DNA of 64,000 bases from Edaphochlamys debaryana (lineage: Eukaryota; Chlorophyta; Chlorophyceae; Chlamydomonadales): positions 496,001 to 560,000 of the forward strand of contig JAEHOE010000041.1 of the NCBI GenBank assembly GCA_016858145.1. The letters run 5' to 3'. The position numbers and the translations under genes are program-made. The notes under the pieces were generated by a model. It was not told the DNA's origin, ran no database searches, and saw nothing but the letters and a program-made list of their open reading frames with translations. Each line of letters starts with the position of its first letter. Position 1 is the first letter of the stretch. Shown in pieces: positions 33,001 through 44,200 of the stretch.

Positions 33001-36000
33001 TCCACCACAAACGCCGCGCCAACCGCCAGGGCCGTGGGATCAGATGTCGTACATACATAGTCGTACGCCACCTCCTCGGTGGTGCCATTGCAGGCCTTCC
33101 GCTCCGCTGCGCTGCAGTCCAGCTGCGGGGTGCGGCGATGGGAACGGCACAGGACGTTGATGTGGTGGGGTGCCGGCAGCAAACTCACCAGCCCCCCGCC
33201 CCCCTCCCGACATCCCAGGCACGGCCCCTACTTTCCCTTGCATTCCCACCGCCCCTAACTTGAAGGCCACCCCGCAGAGGGCGCCCAGTAGGGCAGCAGC
33301 AGCGCTCACCGGCCGCTCCTCCAGGCCTTCGAGCAGCAGGGACACGCTACCCAGGGACTCTGGCGCGTGAGCGCTGGCCACGTGGATCATCACCTGAGCA
33401 GGGAGGTCAAGGGCGCAGGCGAGAAAGGGTGAGTCATGCAACAGTCTCAACTCCTGGCGGTACCCGGCTGCTCTTGAAGAGCCAGCCTTAGCACCCCGTG
33501 TAGCTTCGAGACTCTAGGCAAATCATCACCCAGCCCAATGGTAACTTCGTGACGGCCAAATGCTCTTTACCGCCATGCTATCCCACCTGCGCCCCTCGGA
33601 CCCATACTTCGGCCCCGTTCTGAGGATCCCACCGTGCCCCAAATAAGCGCCTAAGTCAGGCCCACGCCAGGTCCAGACCAGGCCCACGCTAAGCCCAGAC
33701 AAGGCACAAGCCAGGCCCAGATAAGGCCCCGCCCCGCCCCGCCCCTTCACCCCAGAACCCACCGAGCACGCGTACAGCGGTTGCTCCATGATCACCCTCG
33801 TGACGTTCGGCCCTCCCACTGTACGGTACCACAACTTGCCGACCACCTCGGGCGTAACACCGTCCGGCCCCGACCGGCAAGTGGCGCCGTACGTTGTACT
33901 GCCGATCAACCCCTCAAAGCCGGCAGTTGTGGTTACGTTTTCGGGCGTGAGCCCAAACGCCGCGAAGGACGTCACCTCGCCCGCCGCACACACGCCCAGG
34001 CCGCGCGGGCAGGGCACGGCGCACAGGCTGTCGGTGGGGCCAGAGGGTGGCATGGGCGCTGACGGAGGAGGGGAGAGGATGGCCGGGAAGCCGGTCACCT
34101 CGACCGAGTCGAGGACCAGCTTGGCGCTGACGGTGAAGGCCACGCCGGCCGCGAGCGGGAGCGAGGTGGCGGCGGCGTTGGCGGAGGAGCAGGCGAGGCG
34201 GAAAGGGGTCTGCTGGCTGGTGGCGCCCGTGCACACCGGCATGGTCTCGCACACGAGCTGTGTGGCGAGAGGGAGGAGGGAAGAAGAGGGAGGGAGAGGA
34301 AGACGGGGGCAGTGTGAGGGAGGCGGAGGTGAGGCGTGAGAGTCAGCCCAGCACAGGCTTGCCCCATCCTTGAACCCAGCCCAGCTCCTGCCACGTGTCG
34401 TCTCCGCTCCAGGGACTGCTCCAACGGCCCTCCGCTGCCCCCGGTCCCCGCGGCTCCAGGCCCCACCGTCTCCAGGTCGTTCCCGTCTGCGTCCGTCAGG
34501 GCCATGTCGGTGATGGGCGTCCCGTCGGAGCTGAGCACCTTCAGGGTCACCTGCGGGCACATGTGTCCACGTCCTTAGCCCTGATTTTGCCAACGCAGGA
34601 ACCAGGGCCCTCCCTCCATAACAGGCCCGGCCCGCTTCCGAAGCTCTCCTCGCCGCCTCCGTCCACTGCTGCCGCTTTCTGCCGCTGCCGCGTGCCAACA
34701 CGACCCTCACCCTCCGTTTACGCGCGCACCATCAACGCCGCCCAACAGACAGGGACACGGCCAGAGCCCTGTCTGCGATGCCGCGCAGCCCTTCGACCAT
34801 CCCCAGACCCTTCCCCCCACCATCCGCCGCACCTGGGATGCGTGCCCGTCCCTCCCTCCACCCTCCCTCCGCTATCCCTTCGCCCAGCCCCACCCCCACC
34901 CCCATTCCCGAACCCTCCTCCCCACCGGCCGCCGCACCTGGCACGCGTAAATGGGCTGCGTGAGCGTCACCTGGAGCCTCAGCGGCTCCGCAGTGAGGGA
35001 CCCCGCCGCAGTCCCCAAGCTCCACAGCGAGTCGGGAGCCTTGCTGGCGGCATCCGCGGGCCCCGCCACACACACCATCCCCCCGTAGTCGCTTGGTCCT
35101 AGGAGCTGGCTGTAGCCGCCAACGACGTCACCCAGCGACGACGTCACGTTAGCCGCCTCCACGCGCCCCTCGCCCGTGCCACAGCTCGCGCCCGAGTCCG
35201 GGCACGGCAGCGTGCACACGCCGCCGCCCACGACGGGTCCGCCGCCCGAGGGCGACGCGGGAGGGGGCGGCGGGTAGTTGGGCTCGTAGCCCGCCACCCG
35301 CACCGCGTCTATGACGTCCTGCCCTGCCAGCGTCAGTTGCACCGAGTAGGCCAGGATATCCTCCGGGGCCACCAGGCTGCAGGTGTGCCAGTAGGCCGTC
35401 TGCCCCGCGGAGCCATTGCAGGGCGGTGGCCCCGCGGCGCCGCAGTAGAGCTGTGGGGCGGGGCGGGAAGGAGCGCAGGCCGGAAAGGGGAGGCGTGAAG
35501 CGTGCTGGGCCGGAGAGTGCCTTGGAAGCTAGACGCTCGATCGGGAAAACTCTCCCGAGCCCGACTCAGGGCCCCTTGTGCATGGTGAGAGAATGATAGG
35601 ACCGAGCCCCCTGCAGTGGCCCCCACCCGCCTCACCGGGTTCGTGACGGTCCCCGACTTGTCCACCAGGGATATGGGCATCATGCTGCCGTTCACCAGCC
35701 CCGCTATCCGCACGTCAACCTGAAGGCACGTGTATGAGGAGGTCAGGGCAGCGTTGGGAGGCGGAGAGGGGTCCTGCCGGGAGGCCACCCGGGCGGTCGG
35801 CGGCACTGAACTCCGTCGAGGCATGGAGTCCCTGTCCCACCTAGTATGCGCCCTTGGGGTCTGTGACTCCAGCTTGCCTCCGGTCGGGCACTTTCCTCCT
35901 CCACCCGCCCCTTCCAGCAGTCTGCGTTGCCCCCCTGCACTGCCCGCCCACACGTCCGCCCACCCACCCACACCCCCGCCCGCCCGCCCGCCCGAGAGAG

Positions 36001-37121
36001 CGCGTGGTTGAGGCCGCTCCAGCGAGCTGTGCTGCCCCAGTGCTATGCTGCCGGTGTGTGCTCCCCTGCCACACCCGGCCCTCCGCCTCCTGCACAGCCC
36101 GCCCCCACCCCGGTGCCACCGCCAGTCACCCTGGCACTCCGTGGCCCCGCCCGCGCGTCTGTAGCTGCTCCAGGGAGCCCCACCATCTCTGTCATACCCC
36201 TCCAGAGCTCAAAACCACGGAGCCCATACCCCCCGCTGCCCCTTCCTCGTCAAGTATGCGTACGGCGCACCGTACGGCACGCACCTGGCACGCGTACACG
36301 GGCCGGTCCAGCACCACCCGTACCACAACAGCCGCGTCAGTCGTCCCCGGACTCCACAGCGCCTCCCACTGCGCCGTCGGCACGCTGCTCGCATTGGCGA
36401 AGCAGGTGCCGTAGTAGTCGGCAGTGCCCATCAGGGCTGCGAATCCGTCCACCGCCGGCTTGGTAGAGCCAATGCCCGCCGACCTCGCATACACCACCGT
36501 CTGCGGCCCGCACACCGCAGTTGCGCACGGAGCGGAGCAGGTCGGCGGCTGGTCCGGAGGCGTGGGCGGCCGAGGCGAGCGGGGCGAGGGCGGCCGGGGG
36601 CTGGGGCTGGCCTGCTGGAGCCGGCGCCTGGCCCCCGAGGCGGCTTGGGTGCGCGGGAGGGCGCCTCGAAGGGTGCGGACGTGGCCGCCCTTCCCGGCAT
36701 GGGCCCCCTCCGCGCGGGACCCCGTGTAGCCTGCGGGGATGCGACAGCGGGAAGAGGGGCAGGTGTGATAGGCGCTAGGGGGACGTGAGAAGGCAGAGCA
36801 GGGCTGATGGGGACAAAAACGGGAGGGGTGGCTGTGCCCGTGTTTCTCGGGGGCCGAACTTGCGGACACCGGGGTGGCCGAGTCGGCTTCAGTAGTGTTA
36901 GGCCTCAGGCCCACCACCCACCCACACAATTCTGGTCGCTCCCTGGCCTGTATACCTGGAAGGCCTTCTCCCACACGAGACGTGGCTCGCGGCAAGCAGC
37001 CCGGGGCGAGAATGAGCAACACCGCCAGTAGACGGGCCGCCAAACAACCGCGCCGAAACCAGGAGCCGGTTCGGGTGCTTGAAGCCCCATAAACACGGCT
37101 CCGGGCGCCTTCGGTGCGCAT
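16857..37121 (-). CDS. Gene A: giant modular single-pass membrane protein (36 exons, ~3,843 aa)
   Basis: Family not recognised. Order: signal peptide (MRTEGARSRVYG, core LLAVLLILAPG), RRRLQQ, then 14 Cys-rich globular domains separated by Pro-rich linkers, Pro-rich stalk, membrane-proximal domain, TM helix, 391-residue final tail exon. The exon module reads front half (DC..C.G..YWYTC..VVDAVRVxGY), Pro linker, back half (CxxxCP..ADC..GEV.AYG..Y.G.CL..LW..YACQ), then a 27-30-residue V-exon (VAIRVxSxxG..). Because the linker cuts each module, the folded unit is back half + V-exon + next front half. All introns are phase 0 except the first (phase 1) and two extra phase-2 introns. Every exon sums in frame. 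Module exons are listed separately. The ATG at 37121 is supported by alignment with gene B. Inferred role: surface receptor or wall-to-membrane linker. Confidence 0.87.
18233..18472 (-). other. Gene A transmembrane exon
   Basis: This exon encodes a Ser/Pro/Thr-rich juxtamembrane segment, then IIGGVVGGLLGGLALIIIIL and LLMQRNKRKHEE. One hydrophobic helix with GxxxG-like spacing is followed by a basic stop-transfer sequence, giving a type I topology (outside N-terminus). Confidence 0.92.
18592..19262 (-). other. Gene A membrane-proximal domain
   Basis: Exons 18843-19262 and 18592-18729. The first opens VTCDAALIDGLRAQLTTSLE with LNNVQC and closes with GMCIPTAADMASTTR; the second encodes SDVSYTAQLSTEGMAAYSVA and a Cys pair. 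The same two-exon domain occurs in genes B and C just before the TM. Its position and helix-then-strand look recall SEA-type modules, but no SEA cleavage motif was seen, so this is only a comparison. Confidence 0.8.
19451..20086 (-). repeat. Gene A: last front half and Pro-rich stalk (module A15)
   Basis: Exon 19451-20086. The front half (LWNCPTDSTVC..FWYSC..VVDAVRISGF) completes the 14th globular domain. About 80 residues of PPSPRPSPPSPRP type follow, then a non-repetitive segment (LTATWNVSFAVPPSD..FATLYPGSSQW) shared with genes B and C. Confidence 0.85.
20277..21716 (-). repeat. Gene A module A14 (extra intron in back half)
   Basis: Exons 21198-21716, 20585-20758 and V-exon 20277-20360. 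The front half and long Pro linker are normal, but the back half is split by a phase-0 intron after DNTQ, where other modules run on. The piece GMMGAPDFQGGTC..PLYACQ lies in the second exon. The edge of the first exon recurs at about 21036-21052. Confidence 0.85.
22041..22856 (-). repeat. Gene A module A13 (V-exon fused, longest linker)
   Basis: A single exon, 22041-22856. Here YACQ runs straight into VSLRVASNPSGYF with no intron, unlike every other module. The linker, roughly 100 residues of P, A, K and S (APKPPPKPPAPKPPVAP), is the longest in gene A. The exon edge at 22044-22075 recurs at 21925-21956 with about four mismatches. Confidence 0.88.
23030..23276. repeat. Three copies of the A12 V-exon edge
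   Basis: Bases 23030-23076, 23138-23184 and 23230-23276 are near-identical 47-bp copies covering the end of the V-exon (encoding VALMGLDGVLSW) and its donor. Only the right-hand copy is joined to the full exon. Confidence 0.88.
23239..23960 (-). repeat. Gene A module A12
   Basis: Exons 23475-23960 and V-exon 23239-23319. The front half is divergent (TWISC instead of YWYTC; VADSVRVIGF) and the linker is very short (PPAPPSTPPVAPP). The back half is typical, ending RPVYACQ. The V-exon reads LAIKVASNPGGGLGQVALMG. Confidence 0.87.
24235..25128 (-). repeat. Gene A module A11
   Basis: Exons 24481-25128 and V-exon 24235-24318. The front half (SPDQKPYWYTCDLPDSTSLV) closely matches the last front half of gene B. 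The linker is Tyr/Trp-rich: PWVPYTPWPPYTPLPPWPPP. Confidence 0.88.
25384..25438. repeat. 10-bp tandem repeat in a gene A intron
   Basis: Units of CGCTAGGTGG, three in a row and then two further partial copies, between modules A11 and A10. Confidence 0.8.
25459..26626 (-). repeat. Gene A module A10 (extra phase-2 intron)
   Basis: Exons 26559-26626, 25741-26245 and V-exon 25459-25539. An intron splits the front half at YWYR/C, the same site as in module A7. The back half (CKVPCEG..IDCNIGE..LMGPPDYNGQCL) resembles the back half of gene B module B7. Confidence 0.86.
26880..27608 (-). repeat. Gene A module A9
   Basis: Exons 27117-27608 and V-exon 26880-26963. Front half LNCPSDQQPCTG..YWYSC..VLDAVQIAGY; short linker (PPPAPPAPPSPPQAPPP); back half ending TPVFACQ; V-exon VAVRVASNTKGNTVTRVGLL. 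Confidence 0.87.
27824..28811 (-). repeat. Gene A module A8 (Tyr-rich linker)
   Basis: Exons 28122-28811 and V-exon 27824-27904. The front half (VTDCDTPVPCTN..FWYTCRL) matches B7. The linker repeats MPPYTPLPPYTPYYPDAPP and DLPPYTPLPPYTPYAP, which puts many Tyr within Pro-rich sequence. Confidence 0.88.
29086..30188 (-). repeat. Gene A module A7 (extra phase-2 intron)
   Basis: Exons 30121-30188, 29426-29834 and V-exon 29086-29169. An intron interrupts the front half at FWFR/C. The back half (CGLPCPGSTADCSTVTAAYA) is nearly identical to that of gene B module B6. Confidence 0.87.
30349..31167 (-). repeat. Gene A module A6
   Basis: Exons 30682-31167 and V-exon 30349-30438. The front half (SSCAPITPCLGRDDTESAYW) is nearly identical to that of B6, but the back half (CPSECPAGASCSSG, ending YACE) has no counterpart in gene B. 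Confidence 0.88.
31397..32123 (-). repeat. Gene A module A5
   Basis: Exons 31713-32123 and V-exon 31397-31483. It is nearly identical to B5 through the whole module (VDSCDAQDPCQGG, VAVDAVRVLGYPPPAA, ADCT.PIVVYGG, QRPVYACS, GIRITQTPGLPSSVTNVA). The linker is only a few residues long. A diverged copy of the back-half exon end lies at about 31603-31640. Confidence 0.9.
32360..33122 (-). repeat. Gene A module A4
   Basis: Exons 32667-33122 and V-exon 32360-32446. The back half (DCTAGAVLAYGVDGAD, PKFDTCF, FGQVVYACQ) and the V-exon (IAIHVVLSPGGSEAIMDLLP) align with B4. In the front half the usual YWYTC reads YDYVC. Confidence 0.88.
32551..32666. repeat. 54-bp tandem repeat carrying a duplicated donor region
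   Basis: Starts at 32551, 32605 and 32659: two full 54-bp units and a partial third that runs into the A4 exon end. Each unit starts CTCCTCACCTG, i.e. CAGGTGAGG on the coding strand, so each carries a possible splice donor. Confidence 0.9.
33310..34257 (-). repeat. Gene A module A3
   Basis: Exons 33763-34257 and V-exon 33310-33393. The front half is atypical (LVCETMPVCTG, FRLAC in place of YWYTC, LVLDSVEVTGF). The back half has VPCPRGLGVCAAGE and ends PLYACS. Confidence 0.85.
34467..35450 (-). repeat. Gene A module A2
   Basis: Exons 34938-35450 and V-exon 34467-34550. Front half CNGSAGQTAYWHTC..VIDAVRVAGY; linker PPPPPASPSGGG; back half CTLPCPDSGASCG..IYACQ; V-exon VTLKVLSSDGTPITDMAL, similar to that of B2. 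Confidence 0.86.
35636..36730 (-). repeat. Gene A module A1 (N-terminal, back half only)
   Basis: Exons 36285-36730 and V-exon 35636-35719. After the signal-peptide exon (36977-37121) come a basic segment ending SGARRRLQQASPSPRPPSPR, a Pro linker, the back half (CSAPCATAVCGPQTVVYA..RPVYACQ) and the V-exon. No front half precedes it, as expected if the fold starts after a linker. Confidence 0.87.
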
Positions 37122-38288
37122 TCTGGTGTTCAGCGGGTCGCTGCCCGGCCATGGCGTGCTCGTGTCTGTGGTGGACACGCCATGGCTGCCACCACAACGA
37201 GCACAGAACACCTCCAGATAACTGCACAAGTTCAGCTCTCTCCGTAGAAGTCCACACCGGGACCGGGATGGGGTCTACGCGTAGACGGGGCGCGGAACCC
37301 AATGGCTATGCCATCAGAGATAAGAGAAGCTCTACCAGCTTAACGCCGCACTCTGGTCGAACGGCTGGGTTCGGCACCCGCGTTATATGGCAAGTGTAAG
37401 CGCTCAGTGATACACGTTCGCAACGTCGGGTGCGTGCCTCTCAATTGATGGGAGTGATCTGTTTAGACTGTAGAGACCTGGTTGCGGGGTTCATTGTCCT
37501 CGGCGAGAAGGGGGGTCCGCTCGCCGCATGGACACGTCGTTTAGCCGCCCGACCGCGACGCTTTCGCCGTTGAGAATGGTCAAGGAGCGCTCTTACCCGG
37601 AAACAACACAGGCAACACGCAAAGTGTTTGGGGCGGTTAATACTCGATTTCCCTCCAGCTTCGGTGGTTCGGTGGTTCGGGCCGCGGGCCGAAATACGGA
37701 AGATAGGAGTTCAGGGCAGAAGTCCCTCAGGAAAGCGTTGGCTATCAATACAAGTGCAGGACGCGGGCGGATGGGAAGGGCGTGGGCGGTAAGCTCCCCG
37801 GCCCAAAGAGGGCCGGCGGGGGCGGGCGGGCTCCGAGCGCGGAGGCTCGGGCGCCTCTGATGATCAGGGCTGGACGACATGCCTGACAAGCGCAGGTTCA
37901 GGGTGAAAACTGAACAGGGGGGAGGCAGGCAGGAGGCCGAGCGTGGGGTGGGGGTTGGGCGGGAGGTCCCAGCGACAAAACGTTGGCGGCTGGCGTGTGT
38001 GTACTGGCCGGCGAAGGGAGCCAGGCGGCCGGCGGACGGGTTGTCAGCCTGCACCATCACTGTAACGTGTGTTGAACACGCGTCAAGAATTGTTTTACCC
38101 TTGTCGATGACGCAAACCTCGGGTTAACTCAGCTCGAGCCCACACCATGCCGAACGACGCGTGGGCCACACTGCGCCTCTGCGGACCGCCATGACGGTTT
38201 CTAGCACTGTGAATTAGTGAGGTGTGAAGCGCGATGGCCGCGGCACTGTCGGCACGGCATGTCAAAGGAGCGAGCTTATAACGCGCGG
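37122..38288. promoter_or_regulatory. Shared head-to-head 5' region of genes A and B
   Basis: This 1.17-kb gap separates the ATGs of the divergent paralogs and must contain both promoters and 5' UTRs. No tRNA, rRNA or coding exon was recognised. An in-frame upstream ATG at 38259 could start gene B ten codons earlier. Confidence 0.6.
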
Positions 38289-41200
38289 ATGCGCTCCGAG
38301 AGAGTTTGGGCCCAAGTTTTGGGCACGACGGGCTATAGGAATGGCCCAAGGGTCAGAGACTTGGCGACTGCTCTTCTCCTGATGCTGCTCATGAGCTCGC
38401 CTGGCGTCGCGCCGCGAGCCGCAGCACGGCCAGGGGAAGCAGACCGGGGTAAGAGAACTGGGGGTCACAGCTGGGGCACCAAACACGGACCGCCAGCTGT
38501 ATACCAGGGCGCGGGTCGGCAGGGTGTGCGGCCGAGGGCCGAGGGCTCGTGGTTCAGGCCGCACCAGGACCCAACCCCGACCCTCATCCTGCCCACCCCA
38601 TACCAGTCCTCTGCTCCCCTCCCTCTCTCCCCCTCTACCGCCGTCCGACCGCGCAGAGCCTGCCCTCACAGCCAGCCAGCTGCGAGCAGACAGCCGCCCC
38701 CGCGCCCGGTATGGCGCCCGCTCCAGTCTTACCCTCACAGCCCACGCAAAGCGGCACCGCTCCCTGCAGCAAGAGGATCCCCAACCGCCCCCTGCCTACG
38801 GCTCCCAGACCTCCACGAACCCGCCCCCGCCCCCCGCCAACCCGCCGCCCAGCTACGGCCACAACTCGCCCGCCTACCCGCCCCCGCCCCCAGCCTCCAC
38901 CCCCGGCCTCTGCCCTGCCGAGTGCCCCTGGGACCTGGCGGACTGCTCCCTGGGCCCTGTCGTACTGTACGGCGCACCAAGCGCCGGGCCGCTGGCGGGG
39001 CCGCCGAGCTACGCTGGCGGCTGCCTGGAGGGCGCTTGGGCTGTGCCGCAGGAGCTGGCGGGGGGTGCTTGGTTCGTGGGGGAGGAGGGCGGCTGGGGCA
39101 TGGTGGAGGTGGAGCTGGAGCGGCCGGCCTTCGCGTGCGAGGTGGGTGGTGCGCGTGCATGTTGGGTGGGGTGGAGTGGGTTGGGGGACAGGGAGGAAGT
39201 TTGCAGGGCTGCCTGCGCGTGAGCTGCGGGTGGGATGGAGTCCGGAAAGTCTGGTGGGGTCATTCTGCCTGTGAGGGCCATCAGACATTGGGGATGGGGT
39301 GGGGAAGAGGCAGCGGGATGGGGGTGCGGATGGGGTGGAGAAGGAACAGCGGGATGGGGCTGAGGATGGGTCGGGGTGAGCGAGTACACAGCAGGTCCGG
39401 GAGCATACGCTCGGCGCCTGGAGGTCGGGAAGGTGTGGGAAGGGCTGCTAGTGTAAGCGGAAGGGGTGGATGGGGGGTGAGGGGAGTGTCGCGTGGGCTG
39501 AGCAAGGCAGGCCGGGGTGTGCTGCAATGGCCATGGAAGGGGGCGTCTTTTGGTCGGCCAGCCCCATTCGCATCCGACACTGGGGCCCTCTCCATGCGCC
39601 GCACGCAGGTCGCCATCCACGTGCTCAGCTCGCAGGGCGTGCAGGTTGAGCTGGGGCCCGTGGGAGTCACTCTCGTCTCCGGCGACTCATACGCGGTGAG
39701 TCCTGGCCCCTGCCCTGCTGCTAATGCCTTGGGTGGTCCCGCCTTCTCCGGGGGTTCCGCTCCATTGTGTGGGGGCAGCCGCTGCAGTGTGTGGGCAACC
39801 AGTCGCGCTGTCAGCGCAGGTTGACGCTTCCTTACGCCCGCCTGACGCTCACACGGCCCACGCTCCATTGCCCACACCCACCGCAGCTCACCACGTGTGC
39901 GCCCACGGTGCCCTGCACGGGGGCCGATCCCGAGGAGATGTCGTACTGGCTCACGTGCCCCATCTCGGATGCGTCATCGCTCGTACGGACCGTCATACTG
40001 GGTGCTTCCGAGCACGTGGTGGTTGATGCCGTACGGGTGACAGGCTACGCGGAGCGCAACGACGGCGGAGGCCCAGCCACATACCCGCCGCCCCCGCCGT
40101 CTTACGCATACCCGCCACCCCCGCCACCCCCACCCCCGCCGCCCCCGCCGCCCGTACCACCCCTCACCGGGTCCTGCACGGCATGTCCGGCCGACGTGGC
40201 GGACTGCGGCGCGGGCGTTGTCGTACTGTACGGCGGTGCCGTACTATCTGATCCCGGGCTGTCTGCGACCGGGTGGCAGGGGGGCCTGGCTGGGCCTGCC
40301 AGCTACGTGGGGGCCTGCCTGCCGGACCCCACGTGGGTGGACCCGGCCTGGGCTCCAAAGCTCTGGTGGCTCAGTCCAGGGCGCGAGGGGGAGGCGGTGC
40401 ACGTGGCTTTTGCGGATGGGCCTCTGCACGCCTGCCAGGTGCGCAGTCCTCCGGAGGCTTGGGGGGCACACGCTCGGGGCTTGAGGGCAGGGGCTTGGAA
40501 GCGTTGGGTCGCTGGCTGAAGAACCGACGGGCTTCGGGCGCTTGAGAAGTATAGGGTCGGGGCTAAGGGGCGCTGGGGCGTCGGCGCAGGGAGACGCGCG
40601 GCAGGATGGGGGTGACGTTGTGTCGGTGACTCCTACGGTTAGGCTTCCGGTCTCCAGAAGTCTAGGGTGGCGGGCGTTTATACTCAGCCGCGTGTTATAC
40701 TTCACCAAGCGCCCAGTCACGTAGGGGGCCCGTGCCTCCTGACAAACCCTCGCGCCTCACCCTTCCTCTCCCGTCGCCTTCCCCGCATCCGCTTTCGCCA
40801 TCACACCCCGCAGGTCGCGTTCCGCATTGTGAGCAGCGACGGCGCCGCCGTGACCCGCGTACAGCTGCGAGTGCGGCCCGCGACACCTGCGGCGGAGGGC
40901 GGAGAGCAGGACGAGCTGGTGGAGGTGAGCGGGCGCGGCCTTTCGGCAGCAGTAGAATTGAAAGACGTCTGTAGTTAGAAGGCTTCTCGGGCCGGTGCTA
41001 GGAGGCAGGGACGAGCTGGTGGAGGTTAGCCCCAAATCAGACAGCAGCGCGGTGTCAACAGCATCCATGAGGACTTGTGCTCAGGCAGGGACCAGCGGGT
41101 TGACTGCGGGTTGACTAAGGCCCACTCTTGCACGCATTGCTTCCCTGCTCCCTCCTCACCCCCCCTGCCCCACGCACACTCCCTGCCCCACTCCCGCAGC

Positions 41201-44200
41201 TCGACTGCCCGCCGGAGCCTCAGCCCTGTCAGGGCCAGGCCGAGGGCGAGGTGTCGTACTGGCACACGTGCGACGTATCCGATCCGGCCCTGCTGGCCAC
41301 GGGGCTGGCGCTAACCGTCGCCCCAACCGCCATCCTCGACGCCGTACGCGCCACCGGGTTTCGACACGCGTACCCTCCCCCGCCCCCGCCCCCCGCCGGC
41401 CCGGACTTGGACCCCTCCATCTGCCCTGCCGGTTGCCCCGGCCTCCATGCGGACTGTGCCGGGGGCCTGGTTGCGGCCTATGCGGCTTCGGGTCCGGAGC
41501 CACTGCAGGGTCCGTCAGACTTTGACGGCCTGTGTCTGGCGGGGCCGGAGGCGGTGCCCCTGGAGCTGTTGGGTTCGGTCTGGTCTCTGCCGCAGGGCTC
41601 GGGCCCCGAAACCATTATGGTGGAGTTGGACCGGCCGCTGTACGCATGCCAGGTGGGAGGTAAAGGGTGCGGGGCCTGGCCTGGGCCTGGTTTGGGCCTC
41701 CTGTGTGGGGCCTGCTGGGTCCCGGTGGCGGGCTGGGCATGTAGGGATGGACCGGCCGCTGTACGGTGCCAGGTGCGGGGGAGTAGGGGAGGGTGCGTGT
41801 TGGGCCTGGCTGGGCCTTATTTGGGCCGAGGTCGTACTTCTGCCTGAGGGCAAAGGTGATGCCATGCTAACGGCCATGCCCAATCTGCTGCCCTGGGCCT
41901 CCAGGTGGCGGTGCGGGTCGTGAGCTCACCAGACGGCAGCCTGGGCGCCATGAACCCCGTCGCAATCGACATCGCCACGGAAGACCTGACCTGGGTGAGT
42001 GCTTGGATCGCGTCACACAGGTACTCAGCTCCTGTTTGACTTGTCCTGGCACCGACTCTGCCTGGCACTCTCTCAGTTGGTTAGCTCCACCCTTGGCCTT
42101 TGGCCTTCACTCCAAATCTCATTCATCCCACCTCACATCACGACCTTTTGTTCGCTTCCCCTCCCACCCAATCCACCCCCGTCAGCTTGGCGACTGCGAG
42201 GCCCATCCGCCCTGCACCGGCGCCAGCGAGGCTGAGTCAGCCTTCTGGTACACGTGCTCCATCGGGATCCCAACCGGCCTCGTACACGGCGTCTGGTTCG
42301 TACTGTCCGAGCACGTGGTGGTTGACGCCGTACGGGTCCTGGGCTACCCGCCCGCACCCCCGGCCTCGCCCCCGCCCCCGATCGCACCCGCCACGCCCCC
42401 CCACGAGGATGGACCCATCTGCCTTGTACCATGCACTAGCGAGGGCGCTGACTGCACTGTCGGGCCGGTATTGGCGTATGGCGTGGACGATTTTGGCGTC
42501 CCGACTGAAATCGTCGGAACGCCCAAGTTCGATACGTGCTTTGAGGATACGAGTGCGATTGGAGACGTCCAGCTCTCCAGCCTGCTGTTCTTTCCCATGG
42601 GCCAGGGCCGTACGGAGATCATTGTGCCGTTTGGGCAGGTCGTGTTCGCGTGCCAGGTGCGGAGGGTCCGAGGGCGGGGAGCCTTACGCAGTTGGGGAGT
42701 GCAGGGGTGCCAGGGGACGATGAGAGTGTGGGACAGCGGCGGCTTCGTAGCAGCCTCTCGGTAGGTCTTGCCTGGCCTGTATTCCCTCCCTGTCCCACGC
42801 CCTCCCTCCCCATCCCCTCCCGATCCCCAATACCCCACCCCACCCCACACACATACAGATCGCCATTCACTTGGTCCTCAGCCCCGGGGGCTTCGAAACC
42901 ATAATCGACGTCCTGCCTTTGTTGAGCGATGGAACCCTCGGCGTGGTAAGCCAGGGGGGTTGGCTTCCCTGAGGGCGGCGATGCCCAGGGGCCTCGTGTT
43001 TCAGCCGAGTTAACCGAGTTGGAGCCGGGTGCCTTGGCGTGGTGAGCGGAAGCCCCAACCCCTAGTTGAGGGCCGTGTAGGCTCCAAGTACTCAGACCTT
43101 TGTGCGCGTCTCTGCCCCCGGGCCTCCCGAGCTAGTCTTCTCTTCTGCTCCTTTCAACTGTGCCGCGTCCCTCGATCCACAGGTCGACAGCTGCGACGCC
43201 CAGGACCCCTGCCAGGGCGGCCCTGCCCGCTGGTACAGCTGCTACCTGGACGCCAGCCAACAGGTGGCGGCCATTCGCTTTCTGCTGTCAGAGGGAGTGG
43301 CAGTGGACGCAGTGAGGGTGCTGGGCTACCCGCCACCAGCTGCGCCCTCGCCCGATGTGACGTGCATGGACCAGTGCCCGTCGCCTGAGGCCGACTGTAC
43401 GGCACCCATTGTGGTGTACGGCGGATCCGACGCGCCGCCGTCGCTTGAGGGATACCCCGGTTACGCGGGCCTGTGTACGGCGATCCTGGACGCAGACCGC
43501 GATGGGCTGTACGTACCGCCGGAGGGCCCGGGCCCGACTACGGTGCTGGTGCCCTTGCAGAGGCCCGTGTACGCCTGCTCGGTGCGCCGGGGGTTTCTGA
43601 ATGGGCTGTAGGGCAGTACCCGACTACGCCCGTAGCGCGGGTGAAACGTAGTCAGCTCGTATGTCCTGTCCTGTGTACGCTTCGCAGGTGGCAATCCGCA
43701 TCACGCAGACGCCCGGACTCCCCTCGTCGGTCACGAACGTTGCTGTGAGCCTCGCGGGCGGCATACCGAGCATGGTGAGTCCATGCAACACGGGCGCGGC
43801 TACGAGAGACGCCTCTAAACGTTATGCCACCAGTTTGCAGACAACGGGCTCAAGGCTACATGCCATTCAACACCGGACACATCACCTGTGGCTGCTCCTC
43901 ATTTGCTCCCCGCCCCTCTAGGCGTCAAGCTGCGCCCCCATCACCCCCTGCCTGGGCCGCGACGATACCGAGACCGCCTATTGGTACACGTGCGCCCTCA
44001 ACAACCCCGCTGCTCTCGTGTACGGCATCTCGTTCGATCTCGATAACGCAACCGTCGTGGATGCCGTACGTGTGGTGGGATTCGCCCCCGCGGTCAGGGC
44101 GCCACCCCCGGCCTACGCCGGTGCCGCCTACCCCCCGCCCCCGCCCGGCTACGCCTCAGCCACCTACCCGCCACCCCCGCCTTACCCACCTCCGCCCCCC

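Noticed and set aside
37122..38288. tRNA or 5S rRNA in the A/B intergenic region
   Set aside because: GGTTCG-like words occur, but no cloverleaf or A-box partner at the right spacing could be drawn.
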